NCBI GenBank assembly: GCA_040183005.1
Contig: JAMPIW010000007.1
Span: 1-64,000 of the forward strand
Direction of reading: 5' to 3'
Length of the DNA: 64,000 nucleotides
Source: Gammaproteobacteria bacterium
GTDB taxonomy: Bacteria; Pseudomonadota; Gammaproteobacteria; Ga0077554; Ga007554
A program made the translations under genes and the position numbers. Shown one piece after another: positions 45,369-54,251 of this stretch. How positions within the stretch are numbered: the first letter of the stretch is position 1; every line of letters begins with the position of its first letter. The notes below the pieces were generated by a model. The model was not told the DNA's origin. It worked only from the letters and a program-made list of their open reading frames with translations, and did not search any database.

Positions 45369-47925
45369 ACAGCCAGATCATACAACCCGTTTCAAATGGG
45401 TGGCTGAGCAGTTTGTGGTAAGGGTAAATGCGCAGCTTGTAATGCTGGAGCCCCGAAAGGGTTGGCGAGAAGTCGAGTTTGAAGAGGGTCTCGCCGGTAG
45501 TATTGGACCCTGTTGCCGCTAACTGCTGGCGGGAGTTAATAACAAACTCGCCGCCCTCGGAGGTGGTGCCTACGAGGCATTCCACAACCACGTCCTCTGG
45601 CAGCAGATTATTCAAGTTGGCGGTGACACGGATGGGCAAGGTGTTGCCGGCTTTTATCTCCTGGGGCGCGTCGTCGATGCGGCGTATTTGAACGTTGTGC
45701 CAGCCGTGAGCGATTTTTTTCTTCCACTGGGCAAGCTCGCGCGCCGGGGCGCCATCCTGTTCGGAGAGAACCTTGCACTGGCGGTTGGCGGTCGCATAGT
45801 AGCGGGTGACGTAGTCCATGACCATGCGTTGCGAGTTGAAGTGCGGCATGAGTGACTTCATGGATGCCTTGGACTTTTTCACCCATCCTTCCGAATAGCC
45901 GTGGCCGTTGCGGTCGTAGTAGAGGGGGATGACCTCGTGCTCCAGAAGATCAAGCAATTCCTGGCCTTCTTCCCCGTCGCGCTGGAGGGCATCGTATTGG
46001 GGCCCATGCGGACTGATGGCCCACCCGTTTTCACCGTTGTAGCCTTCCCCCCACCAGCCATCCAGCACGCTGAGGTTGACGACGCCGTTGATGCCCGCTT
46101 TTTGACCGGAGGTGCCGCTGGCTTCCAGGGGATACTCGGGTGTATTGAGCCAGACATCCACACCGGTCACCAGTTTGCGTGCCAGCGCCAGGTCATAACC
46201 TTCCAGCATCAGGATGCGGCCCTCGAATTCCGGGCGGCGTGAGAAGTTGTGAATGGTCTGGATCAGTTGCTGGCCGGGCAGATCGCGCGGGTGGGCCTTG
46301 CCGGCAAAGATCAGGATAACGGGACGCTTGGGGTCGCTCAACAGGCGTGCCAAGCGCTCGGGATCGTTAAACAGCAGTGCGGCGCGTTTGTAGGTGGCGA
46401 AGCGGCGTGCGAAGCCGAGCACCAGGGTGTCGATGTTGTCAGGCGCGAGATAGCGCGTGAGGCGTTCGATTTGCGTGACGCTGCAACCGTTGCGGCGGTG
46501 TTGCAGCGTGGCGCGGCGCAGTGCGTTTTCCAGGAGCTTGGATTTAAGAGACTGGCGCAGGCTCCAATAGCTGTGGTTGGGTATCTCGTCAACGCACCGC
46601 CAATAATTCTCGTTGCGCAGCTCCCGGCGCCATTCGCCGCCGAGACGCATGTCGAACAGGTTTACCCATTCACGCGCCAAAAAGGTGGGGACATGCACGC
46701 CGTTGGTAACGTAGCTGATGGGGTTCTCCTCGTGCGGCACCTGTGGCCAGATGTAACCCTCCATGTGCGACGCCTCGCCGCCGTGAATGCGGCTGACGCC
46801 ATTGTGCAGGCGTGAGCCGCGCAGGGCCAAGGCGGTCATATTGAAGCCACCCTGGCTGCCGGGGCTGGAGCCGAGTTGCAGGAAGTCGTCGAGGTTGAGC
46901 CCCAGTTGCTTGATGTAATCAGCAAAATAACCGCTGATCAGGCTATGATCAAAGATGTCATGGCCTGCCGGGACGGGGGTGTGGGTGGTGAACACGGTGC
47001 CTGCGGCGATGCACTCCAGGGCGCTATCGAAATCCCATCCCCGCTGGGCGCGTTCGCGGCAGCGTTCCAGGATCTGGAAGGCGGAGTGTCCTTCGTTGAT
47101 GTGCCACACCGTGGGGCGGCGTCCTAGGGCGCGCAATGCGCGCACCCCGCCGATGCCAAGCACGATTTCCTGCTGAATGCGCGTTTCGATATTGCCGCCA
47201 TAGAGCTGGTAGGTGATGGTGCGGTCCTGTTCGGAGTTATCCGGCAAGTCGCAATCCAGCAGATACAGCGTGATGTGCCCGGCCTTTGCCTGCCATACCT
47301 TGAGCATGACGCGCCGTCCCGGCAAGTCCACATGCACATGGATTTCCGCGCCGTTTTTATCGCAGGCAGGGATGATCGGCAGGTCGGCGAAGTTGGTGGG
47401 CGTGTAATGGGCGATCTGGTTACCGTACCCGTCGATGGTCTGAGTGAAATATCCCTGCCGGTACAACAGGCCCACTGCGATGAAAGGGATATTCAGGTCG
47501 CTGGCTGCCTTGCAATGATCCCCTGCCAGGATGCCAAGGCCGCCGGAGTAAATGGGCAGGCTTTCGTGAAAACCGAACTCGGCGCAAAAATAGGCCACCA
47601 AGTCAGTTTTGTGGTCGAGCAACTGCTCGGTGTCTGAGCTGGTATGTTCCCGGTGGTAGCTGTTGTAGGCGGACATCGCCCGGTGGTAGCTCTCCATGAA
47701 GATGCGGTCCTGCGCCGCCTCGTCAAGCTGTTGCTGCGAGACGCGGCGCAGAAACACCTTGGGGCTGTGACCGCTGCTTTCCCATAGGTCATAGTCCAGA
47801 TGGGCAAAAAGTGATCGTACCTGGCGGTCCCAGCTGTAAAGCAGGTCGTTGGCAAGCTCCGTCAGCCCATTCAGGCGTGCGGGAATGCGGGGTTGGACTT
47901 CTAGTGTATAGCGTGTGCCGGGCAT
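45367..47925 (-). CDS. glgP: Alpha-glucan phosphorylase
   Basis: An 852-residue phosphorylase of the TIGR02094 type, releasing glucose-1-phosphate from glycogen or maltodextrins. It has the PLP-binding lysine in GTSGQKAGINGVVNLSVLDGWWGEGY, the phosphate site VFTTHTPVPAGHDIF, and the family stretch FCAEFGFHESLPIYSGGLGILAGDH near the N terminus, plus WHINEGHSAF. The C-terminal portion (about 700-852) carries an added beta-rich segment usual in this bacterial/archaeal group. It stands alone on the minus strand. Confidence 0.93.
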   Translation of the reverse strand: MPGTRYTLEVQPRIPARLNGLTELANDLLYSWDRQVRSLFAHLDYDLWESSGHSPKVFLRRVSQQQLDEAAQDRIFMESYHRAMSAYNSYHREHTSSDTEQLLDHKTDLVAYFCAEFGFHESLPIYSGGLGILAGDHCKAASDLNIPFIAVGLLYRQGYFTQTIDGYGNQIAHYTPTNFADLPIIPACDKNGAEIHVHVDLPGRRVMLKVWQAKAGHITLYLLDCDLPDNSEQDRTITYQLYGGNIETRIQQEIVLGIGGVRALRALGRRPTVWHINEGHSAFQILERCRERAQRGWDFDSALECIAAGTVFTTHTPVPAGHDIFDHSLISGYFADYIKQLGLNLDDFLQLGSSPGSQGGFNMTALALRGSRLHNGVSRIHGGEASHMEGYIWPQVPHEENPISYVTNGVHVPTFLAREWVNLFDMRLGGEWRRELRNENYWRCVDEIPNHSYWSLRQSLKSKLLENALRRATLQHRRNGCSVTQIERLTRYLAPDNIDTLVLGFARRFATYKRAALLFNDPERLARLLSDPKRPVILIFAGKAHPRDLPGQQLIQTIHNFSRRPEFEGRILMLEGYDLALARKLVTGVDVWLNTPEYPLEASGTSGQKAGINGVVNLSVLDGWWGEGYNGENGWAISPHGPQYDALQRDGEEGQELLDLLEHEVIPLYYDRNGHGYSEGWVKKSKASMKSLMPHFNSQRMVMDYVTRYYATANRQCKVLSEQDGAPARELAQWKKKIAHGWHNVQIRRIDDAPQEIKAGNTLPIRVTANLNNLLPEDVVVECLVGTTSEGGEFVINSRQQLAATGSNTTGETLFKLDFSPTLSGLQHYKLRIYPYHKLLSHPFETGCMIWL

Positions 47926-48086
47926 AAGTGCTCCAAAATGTATTTTAATTTTTTAGTAGCGCATCTTAGCAATAGATAGAGGATATGGTAACCAAAGGGG
48001 AAAGCGCCGCGAAGGGCGCCCCTTAGATAGGTACGCAAAAAAAGTGCCAAGGGGCTTTCTTTAATTGGTTTTTCGTATAAGGTGCG

Positions 48087-48173
48087 TGGTGCCGGGAGAG
48101 AGAATCGAACTCTCACAACCTTACGATTACCAGATTTTGAGTCTGGCGCGTCTACCAGTTCCGCCATCCCGGC
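48087..48173 (-). tRNA. tRNA-Leu (anticodon CAA)
   Basis: The minus strand folds to an 87-nt tRNA including an encoded CCA end. The 7-bp acceptor stem is GCCGGGA with TCCCGGC, the D arm has GGTAGACGCG, the anticodon arm is CCAGA with loop CTCAAAA, and the long variable arm is as expected for leucine. The T arm holds GTTCGATTC. The anticodon CAA reads UUG. The gene is preceded by glgP downstream on the same strand. Confidence 0.96.
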
Positions 48174-48303
48174 TTAGGATTGCACGAAGTCGGCTAGTAT
48201 AAAGTATTTCTTCAGATCGGCAAGATGCTGGTTGGAGTTTTTTTGCCGGGATGCTTCATGCCCCCTCGAACGGGTGTGGCAAAGCTGCTACTATTCGCGC
48301 GCC

Positions 48304-49335
48304 ATGCAACGCCGCGACTTTCATTACGATCTTCCTGAAGAACTCATCGCCCAGCATCCGCCGGAGGTGCGCGGCGCCAGCCGTTTGCTGTGTCTGAACG
48401 AGGCGAGGGCGCCCGAAGACTGCCGCTTCGAGGAATTGCCGGATCTGCTGAGGCCGGGCGATCTGTTGGTGTTTAACGATACACGGGTGATTCCCGCGCG
48501 GCTGTTCGGGATCAAGCCCACTGGCGGCAAGGTGGAGGTGCTGGTGGAGCGGGTGCTGGACGAGCATCGTATCCTGGCGCAGGTGCGGGCCAGCAAGCCG
48601 CCACGTGTCGGTGGGTTGCTGATGCTGGAGGGGCAGGTTGAGGTGGAGATGCTGGGCAGACAGGGCGATCTTTTTGAGCTCCGTTTTAATGATCCGCGCC
48701 CAGTGTTTGCCATTCTTGAAAAGATTGGCCGCATGCCGTTGCCGCCCTATATAACGCGGGCCGCCGAGGGAGGTGACAGTGAGCGTTATCAGACCGTCTA
48801 TGCCAGTCGCCCCGGTGCTGTGGCGGCACCCACCGCCGGATTGCACTTCACAGACCCCTTGTTGGCGCAGATCAGCGCCATGGGAGTGCAAGCAGCTTTT
48901 GTTACGCTTCATGTCGGTGCGGGCACTTTCCAGCCGATGCGCAGCGAGCGGGTCGAAGATCATCACATGCACTCCGAATATGTGGAAGTGAGCGCTACGG
49001 TGTGCGAGCAGGTGCGTGCCACGCGTGCGCGGGGAGGGCGTGTGATTGCTGTAGGTACCACGGCGGTGCGTAGCCTGGAGAGCGCCTCGCGTAGCGGCAG
49101 CATCCAGCCTTTTCAGAGCGATACGGACATATTTATTTATCCCGGTTACCGTTTTGTCAGTGTGGACGCACTCATCACCAATTTCCACCTGCCGGAATCC
49201 ACGCTATTGATGCTGGTGTGCGCCTTTGGCGGCTATCAGCGTGTCATGGAGGCCTATCGCCATGCGATAGAGCAGCGCTACCGCTTTTTTAGCTATGGTG
49301 ATGCTATGTTTGTCACGCCGATGGCCGTAAGCTAA
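48304..49335 (+). CDS. queA: S-adenosylmethionine:tRNA ribosyltransferase-isomerase
   Basis: Carries out the penultimate step of queuosine biosynthesis on tRNA. The 343-residue protein starts at ATG 48304 ([19 protein letters not shown]), a typical family start; the frame extends 72 bp upstream but lacks support there. Family stretches include [35 protein letters not shown] and [20 protein letters not shown]. No tgt gene follows, unlike the common queA-tgt pair. Confidence 0.95.
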   Translation: MQRRDFHYDLPEELIAQHPPEVRGASRLLCLNEARAPEDCRFEELPDLLRPGDLLVFNDTRVIPARLFGIKPTGGKVEVLVERVLDEHRILAQVRASKPPRVGGLLMLEGQVEVEMLGRQGDLFELRFNDPRPVFAILEKIGRMPLPPYITRAAEGGDSERYQTVYASRPGAVAAPTAGLHFTDPLLAQISAMGVQAAFVTLHVGAGTFQPMRSERVEDHHMHSEYVEVSATVCEQVRATRARGGRVIAVGTTAVRSLESASRSGSIQPFQSDTDIFIYPGYRFVSVDALITNFHLPESTLLMLVCAFGGYQRVMEAYRHAIEQRYRFFSYGDAMFVTPMAVS

Positions 49336-49339
49336 TGGC

Positions 49340-49933
49340 ATGTTGAGCATGAAAGTGGATGTGGCTAGCGGCTGCCTGGAAGGCGCGCGCCAGGTGGCGT
49401 CGCCTAACCATGACGAGCGCCCGCCAGACACAGTGATCGACCTGCTGGTGATTCATGGCATCAGCCTGCCGCCCGGCGACTTTGGCGGCCCGTGGATTGA
49501 TGCGCTATTTACCAACACCCTCGATCCGCACGCGCACCCCTATTTCCAGGAAATCGCCGGGCTGCGCGTGTCGACGCATGTGCTGATCCGCCGCGATGGT
49601 GAGATAATCCAGTATGTGTCATTACAGCAGCGTGCCTGGCACGCAGGGCAGTCGTGTTTCGATGGCCGCAATCGCTGCAATGATTTTTCCATCGGCATCG
49701 AGCTGGAGGGGTGTGATGACCAGCCTTACGAGGATGCACAGTATCTCGCCCTTGCGGAAGTTGTGCGCGAGATGATGGCGGCCTATCCCGCCATCACGCC
49801 TGATCGCATTGTGGGCCACAGCGATATCGCGCCGGGACGCAAGACGGACCCCGGCCCTGCCTTCGAGTGGGATAGATTGCGCATGCTATTGGGACAGGCA
49901 ATAGGGACGGAGCCGGATCATGATACTGCTTGA
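49340..49933 (+). CDS. ampD: 1,6-anhydro-N-acetylmuramyl-L-alanine amidase AmpD
   Basis: A 197-residue cytoplasmic enzyme of the amidase_2 family that recycles murein fragments and so controls AmpR-type beta-lactamase induction. Zinc ligands are visible in LLVIHGISLP and IVGHSDIAPGRKTDPG, with conserved GRNRCNDFSIGIELEG. It starts 5 bp after queA and overlaps ampE by 14 bp. Confidence 0.93.
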   Translation: MLSMKVDVASGCLEGARQVASPNHDERPPDTVIDLLVIHGISLPPGDFGGPWIDALFTNTLDPHAHPYFQEIAGLRVSTHVLIRRDGEIIQYVSLQQRAWHAGQSCFDGRNRCNDFSIGIELEGCDDQPYEDAQYLALAEVVREMMAAYPAITPDRIVGHSDIAPGRKTDPGPAFEWDRLRMLLGQAIGTEPDHDTA

Positions 49934-50822
49934 GATTTTTGTCGGCCTGGCGTTGGATCGTGTTTGGGGGAAAATCGCGGTATGGCGGAGCTTCGGCTGG
50001 TTTAGGCGTTTTGCCGGATGGGTAGAGACGCGGCTGGGTGGAGGCGCTGGCTGGAAAGGCGCGGCAGGCGTGCTGCTCACAATTCTCCCTGTGGCGTTTG
50101 GCGTGGCTGCGGTGCATTACATGCTTGGCGAGATGTTGGGCGTGCTGGCATTCGTCTTTTCAGTTGCAGTCCTGCTTCTTTGTTTAGGTCCAGGGGATCT
50201 GGATAGCGAGACCCGCGAATTTATTCATGCGTACAGAGCGGGCGACAAGGAAGCTGCGCGTCGCTACGCGGTTGCACTGATAGGCACCGCCGGTGCGCCG
50301 GTCGATTCGAAACAACTGGTTTATGCCGTTATCGAAGCCATTCTGGTTCAGGCCTGCGAACGTATTTTTGGGGTGCTGTTCTGGTTTATCGTGCTTGGCC
50401 CGATGGGCGCGGTCCTTTACAGGCTGTCATCCCTTCTGAAAAATCTGGCGGCGAGCCAGCAACCGCAGGAAACCAGCGGCTATGCTGACGCAAGCTCAGC
50501 GTTGTGTGGCATACTTGGCTGGCTTCCTGCGCGGTTAACGGCGTTGAGTTATGCCATGGCCGGCAGCTTTGCCGATGCTATGTATAAATGGCGGGAGGAA
50601 GGGCGTGGCAAGCGCGCCGACTGGATGAATGGATGCGAGGGCGTACTGGTGGCGAGTGGTCTTGGCGCCCTGCGCATGGATGGCGATGATCTGCGCGTAC
50701 GCACGGATGAACACCTCGCCGATACCCTGCAAGTAAAAGCGGCCATGGCGCTGGTGTGGCGCACGGTGGCGTTGTGGCTGGTAGTGATTGCTTTCATTAC
50801 CGTGACTGGGTGGGTAATCTGA
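49920..50822 (+). CDS. ampE: AmpE-like inner-membrane protein
   Basis: A 300-residue integral membrane protein of the AmpE/CobD-like fold, with membrane segments near 45-65, 70-95, 155-180 and 270-295. Gene order ampD-ampE and the overlap of start and stop support the call, as do LCLGPGDLDSETREFIHAYR and AVIEAILVQACERIFGVLFWF. AmpE is linked to sensing cell-wall recycling, but its exact role is not settled. Confidence 0.88.
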   Translation: MILLEIFVGLALDRVWGKIAVWRSFGWFRRFAGWVETRLGGGAGWKGAAGVLLTILPVAFGVAAVHYMLGEMLGVLAFVFSVAVLLLCLGPGDLDSETREFIHAYRAGDKEAARRYAVALIGTAGAPVDSKQLVYAVIEAILVQACERIFGVLFWFIVLGPMGAVLYRLSSLLKNLAASQQPQETSGYADASSALCGILGWLPARLTALSYAMAGSFADAMYKWREEGRGKRADWMNGCEGVLVASGLGALRMDGDDLRVRTDEHLADTLQVKAAMALVWRTVALWLVVIAFITVTGWVI

Positions 50823-50877
50823 GTTTAACGGGGGCTGGGGCGTTCCCTGGCCTCTGATCCTTGTTTAGGTTAATAAG

Positions 50878-51474
50878 TTGACGATAATAGATTTAATTCG
50901 CCATGGCGAGCCGGTGGGGGGTAGTAAATACCGCGGCCAGATTGATGACCCCCTGAGCGAAAAGGGCTGGGCGCAAATGCGCGCGGCCGTGGCCGACCAT
51001 CGCCCGTGGGACGTGATCGTCAGTTCCACGCTGTCGCGCTGCGCCGATTTTGCCCGCGAACTGGCGGCGCGCCACGCATTGCCCCTGGAGTTTGATCAAC
51101 GCCTAATTGAAATCGGCTTCGGCGAATGGGAAGGGCTTACCGCCGCTGAAGTCACCGCGCAAAATCCTCTATTGCTGAAGCAGTTCTGGGCCGATCCGCT
51201 TAATACCAGTCCTCCAGGTGCGGAGCCCCTCACCGCATTTCGTGACCGCGTGATTCCCGCTTGGGAGGATCTGTTGACGCGCCATGCCGGAAAGCATGTT
51301 CTGATCGTCGGCCATGCCGGCGTCATCCGCATGATCGTGCACCGCGTGCTGGACATGCCGCTGGAGCGCATGTTCCGCCTGCAGGTGCCGAACGCCGGCA
51401 TCACGCGCATCCGCATGGATGAGAGTGAGGGGCAAATTTTGCCGTCTTTGCTATTTCACGCGGGGGCACTGTAA
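50878..51474 (+). CDS. cobC: Histidine phosphatase, likely alpha-ribazole phosphatase
   Basis: A 198-residue phosphatase of the histidine-phosphatase superfamily. The catalytic histidine is in LIRHGEP (residues 5-11), the second in VGHAGVIRM, and the acid in FGEWEGL. Its stop overlaps the cobS start, so it is most likely CobC of the cobalamin lower-ligand branch, which removes phosphate from alpha-ribazole-5'-phosphate. The start is TTG at 50878 with a weak ribosome site. Confidence 0.85.
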   Translation: MTIIDLIRHGEPVGGSKYRGQIDDPLSEKGWAQMRAAVADHRPWDVIVSSTLSRCADFARELAARHALPLEFDQRLIEIGFGEWEGLTAAEVTAQNPLLLKQFWADPLNTSPPGAEPLTAFRDRVIPAWEDLLTRHAGKHVLIVGHAGVIRMIVHRVLDMPLERMFRLQVPNAGITRIRMDESEGQILPSLLFHAGAL

Positions 51475-52214
51475 TGCTGAGTTCGTTCTGGCTGGCGTTG
51501 CAGTTACTGACCCGTATCCCGGTACCCGCGCAGCCCTATCCCACACCGCAGGACTGGGGGCGCTCGGTATTGGCCTATCCATTGGTGGGCTTGTTGATTG
51601 GTGTGCTGCTGGTGCTGATGCACTGGCTGCTTTCCGACACCGATCCAGGTGTGCAGGCGGCCCTGCTGCTGCTGGTGTGGACGTTGATTACCGGTGGTGT
51701 GCATATCATGGGGCTGGCGAACAGCGCCGACGCCTGGGCAGGCGGCCATGGCGACCGGCAGCGCACTCTGGAAATCTTCAAGGACCCGCGCAGCGGCCCG
51801 GCGGCAATGATGGTGGTGATGCTGACGCTGATCATGAAATTTGCCGCGTTGTCGGTGCTGGTGGCCGAATCGGCGCTGGAAATTATTTTATTGGCCCCTG
51901 TGCTGGGCCGCTCTGCAATTGCCGCGCTGCTGCTGAATACCCCCTACGCCAAGACGGATGAAGTCGGCGCGGAACGCGCAGCCAATGTGCCGAAGCAGGC
52001 GGTGGGCTGGACGCTGCTCGCGGTGGCTGCAGGCACGTTATTCCTGGTGGGATGGGGCGGGCTGATACTGCTGTTCTTGCTGCTGGTGGCCGGTTACGTA
52101 TTGCGGCGCATGATGATTCACCGCATCGGCGGGCTGACCAGCGATATCGCCGGAGCGATATGCGAGTTGACGGAGGCCGGTGTGCTGATGATCGTGGTGC
52201 TGGTGTGGGGGTAA
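51474..52214 (+). CDS. cobS: Adenosylcobinamide-GDP ribazoletransferase
   Basis: A 246-residue membrane enzyme that joins alpha-ribazole to adenosylcobinamide-GDP in the last part of cobalamin assembly. FWLALQLLTRIPVP starts the protein as usual, and SADAWAGGHGDRQRTLEI with KDPRSGP matches the family. Odd point: the normally conserved HLDGLAD is HIMGLAN here, losing two aspartates believed to bind Mg2+. The start overlaps the cobC stop. It is probably CobS but may be impaired or use a shifted metal site. Confidence 0.85.
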   Translation: MLSSFWLALQLLTRIPVPAQPYPTPQDWGRSVLAYPLVGLLIGVLLVLMHWLLSDTDPGVQAALLLLVWTLITGGVHIMGLANSADAWAGGHGDRQRTLEIFKDPRSGPAAMMVVMLTLIMKFAALSVLVAESALEIILLAPVLGRSAIAALLLNTPYAKTDEVGAERAANVPKQAVGWTLLAVAAGTLFLVGWGGLILLFLLLVAGYVLRRMMIHRIGGLTSDIAGAICELTEAGVLMIVVLVWG

Positions 52215-52223
52215 AAGCATAAT

Positions 52224-52269
52224 CCTAAAAACGGCAGTTGACCGCTTCTCTGGACGGCTAGCGATCAGG
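52224..52269. mobile_element. 46-bp relative of MITE family 2
   Basis: Begins with CCTAAAAACGGCAGTTG, matching the left end of the element at 31061 for about 42 bp (three differences), and ends CAGG. The flanks are 5-bp direct repeats ATAAT (52219-52223 and 52270-52274). It could be a minimal or internally deleted copy. The direct repeat at this size can also arise by chance. Confidence 0.55.
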
Positions 52270-52353
52270 ATAATTCAGTGCGGAACTGCATCAAGATATA
52301 AAGGTCGAAGGTGTATGCCATTTAACCCCTGCATCAAGAGGAGAATAGCAACC

Positions 52354-52914
52354 ATGTTGAAGAAACTACTTCTTGTCACGCTGTTTGGCTTTTTCATTGG
52401 CAATGCCCACGCTGCCGATACCTGTTCACCCGCGTTAAACTTCGAAAAAATCCCGCTCGGCGGAAAAGTGCCCGTCAATCTTTGCCGGGAATATCAGGGC
52501 AAGGTTTTGCTCATGGTCAATACCGCCAGCTTCTGTGGTTTTACCAAGCAGTACAAGAGCCTGGAGTCACTGTACCAGCGCTACAGGGATCAAGGATTTT
52601 ACGTGCTGGGCTTCCCCTCCAACGACTTCGGCCAGCAGGAGCCAGGTGATGACAAGGCCATCAAGGACTTCTGCGACGCGACGTATAAAGTCAAATTCCC
52701 CATGTTCAAAAAGACCAAAGTCGCGCAGCACCACGCCGACCCGCTCTACCAGGAGCTCGCGCGCCAGCGCAACGGCAGCTATCCCCAATGGAATTTTCAC
52801 AAATACCTGATTGACCGGGAGGGCAAGGTGATCGCCGATTTCGAGAGCTCTATGACACCTGATGATCCCCGCCTGCTGGGCGCGCTGGAGAAAGCGATTT
52901 CGCAAAAGCTGTGA
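52354..52914 (+). CDS. Exported glutathione peroxidase-family protein
   Basis: A 186-residue thiol peroxidase of the glutathione peroxidase family with a signal peptide (1-20, ending NAHA), so it acts in the periplasm. The catalytic cysteine lies in NTASFCGFTKQY, the glutamine in FPSNDFGQQEPG, and the tryptophan in YPQWNFHKYLID. It uses cysteine, not selenocysteine. AGAGGAG before ATG 52354 supports that start over a longer frame from 52315. It follows the cobalamin genes but has no obvious functional link to them. Confidence 0.93.
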   Translation: MLKKLLLVTLFGFFIGNAHAADTCSPALNFEKIPLGGKVPVNLCREYQGKVLLMVNTASFCGFTKQYKSLESLYQRYRDQGFYVLGFPSNDFGQQEPGDDKAIKDFCDATYKVKFPMFKKTKVAQHHADPLYQELARQRNGSYPQWNFHKYLIDREGKVIADFESSMTPDDPRLLGALEKAISQKL

Positions 52915-53096
52915 GCACAAAAAATTACTGGGCGTACTGTCCGATCAACCTCAGACGTAAGCCACAGAGAACGCAGAGGTGACACGGGTTCTGCGTGATC
53001 ACACAGTTGCTCTCCCGCAAGGCGGGGAAAGCGTAGCGAGGGGGGCGAAGCCGTTGGGGAGAGGACAGTCGGAGATAGAAATAAAATTGGAATAAG

Positions 53097-53216
53097 CCCA
53101 GATTGTCCCACGCTCCAAAACCGTTCGCCCTGAGCCTGTCGAAGGGCCGTTCATGGTTCGACAAGCTCACCACGAACGGCGGTGTACTCCCTTATTTCGC
53201 CGTGGGACAATCTGGG
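53097..53216. mobile_element. MITE-like element, family 3, complete copy
   Basis: A 120-bp element with 16-bp perfect inverted ends CCCAGATTGTCCCACG and the complement, flanked by the 5-bp direct repeat ATAAG (53092-53096 and 53217-53221). Its centre holds the widespread palindrome with CCTGTCGAAGGGCCGTTC and ACCACGAACGG. The gap 52915-53321 contains it plus unremarkable sequence with some G-run and CTCTCCC repeats, and no gene. Confidence 0.85.
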
Positions 53217-53321
53217 ATAAGGGGAAATCCAGGGTAACCCTTGGTTTCTTTCTCTGTGAACTCTGAGTTCTCTGTGGCTAACCGCTTTTTCTTTAACGTC
53301 ATTTCAAAACCTGAGACCCTG

Positions 53322-54251
53322 ATGATTTTTCTGTTTCGCCATCTCCGTTTTAGTATCGTTTGTCTCCTTTGCATATTCTCGTCGGTTTCCGCGGCCGCCA
53401 TTACCGTAAAGGACGACACTGGCAGCACCGTGTCTCTGGCCAGCCCGGCGCGGCGCATCGTAAGCCTCGCCCCGCACGCTACCGAAAATCTGTTCGCGGC
53501 AGGAGCCGGGGCATACGTGGTGGGCGCGGTCAGCTATAGCGACTACCCGCCCGAAGCTGGCCGGATACGCCGCGTCGGCGACAGCAATAATCTTGATCTG
53601 GAGGCGATTGTCGCGCTGCGTCCCGACCTGATTGTCGCCTGGGATAGCGGCAATGCCAAATCACAGATCGAAAAGTTGCGCCAGCTTGGGTTGAAGATCT
53701 ATGTCAGCGAGCCGCGTCGTTTTGAGGATGCGGCGGCGAATATTGAATCCTTGGGACGCCTGGCGGGAACGGAAGCGCTAGCGCGGCAGGCGGCAGCGGC
53801 ATTTCGCGCGGAATATGCGCGTTTGCGTAATCAGTACGCCGAGCGTCGCCCGGTGAGTGTCTTTTTTCAGATATGGAATCGCCCGCTGATGACAGTCAAC
53901 GGCACGCAGCTGATAGGCAATGCAATACGGTTGTGTGGCGGCGCTAACATCTTTGCCGATCTTCCCGTCCTGGCGCCGGAAGTGAATATCGAGGCCGTGC
54001 TTGCGGCCGACCCGCAAGCCATCATCGTCAGCAGCGCCGGCGAAAAGCGCGCCCCCTGGCTCGACGAGTGGCGGCGCTGGCCGCAATTGCAGGCCGTCAA
54101 AAAGCGCGGTCGTTTGCTTGCCATCCGTCCTGACCTGATCACCCGTCCCACGCCTCGCATCCTGGAAGGCGTGCGCCTGATGTGCGGGCATCTTGATCAG
54201 GTGCGCAGCAGTATTCCGAACCAGCCTGCGTTTAATCCAGACAACCGATGA
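53322..54251 (+). CDS. btuF: Periplasmic cobalamin-binding protein (BtuF-like)
   Basis: A 309-residue ABC-type substrate-binding protein of the TroA/BtuF fold. The start is placed at ATG 53322, where a signal peptide begins (to about SAAA, residue 26). RIVSLAPHATENLFAAGAG, VGAVSYSDYP, DLIVAWDSGN and the later VVFFQ-like SVFFQIWNRPLMTVNG are typical of the family. Context next to cobC-cobS supports cobalamin binding, but iron-siderophore proteins share the fold. No transport permease or ATPase is nearby. The stop overlaps the next gene's ATG. Confidence 0.85.
   Translation: MIFLFRHLRFSIVCLLCIFSSVSAAAITVKDDTGSTVSLASPARRIVSLAPHATENLFAAGAGAYVVGAVSYSDYPPEAGRIRRVGDSNNLDLEAIVALRPDLIVAWDSGNAKSQIEKLRQLGLKIYVSEPRRFEDAAANIESLGRLAGTEALARQAAAAFRAEYARLRNQYAERRPVSVFFQIWNRPLMTVNGTQLIGNAIRLCGGANIFADLPVLAPEVNIEAVLAADPQAIIVSSAGEKRAPWLDEWRRWPQLQAVKKRGRLLAIRPDLITRPTPRILEGVRLMCGHLDQVRSSIPNQPAFNPDNR

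Noticed and set aside
47901-48167. An open frame starting MAELVDAPDSKSGN overlapping the tRNA-Leu gene
   Set aside because: This peptide start is a well-known artefact from translating tRNA-Leu genes. The tRNA folds perfectly here and the frame has no independent support.
50823-50877. Possible cobalamin riboswitch upstream of cobC and cobS
   Set aside because: The 55-bp gap is far too short for one and has no B12-box-like sequence; none was seen before btuF either.
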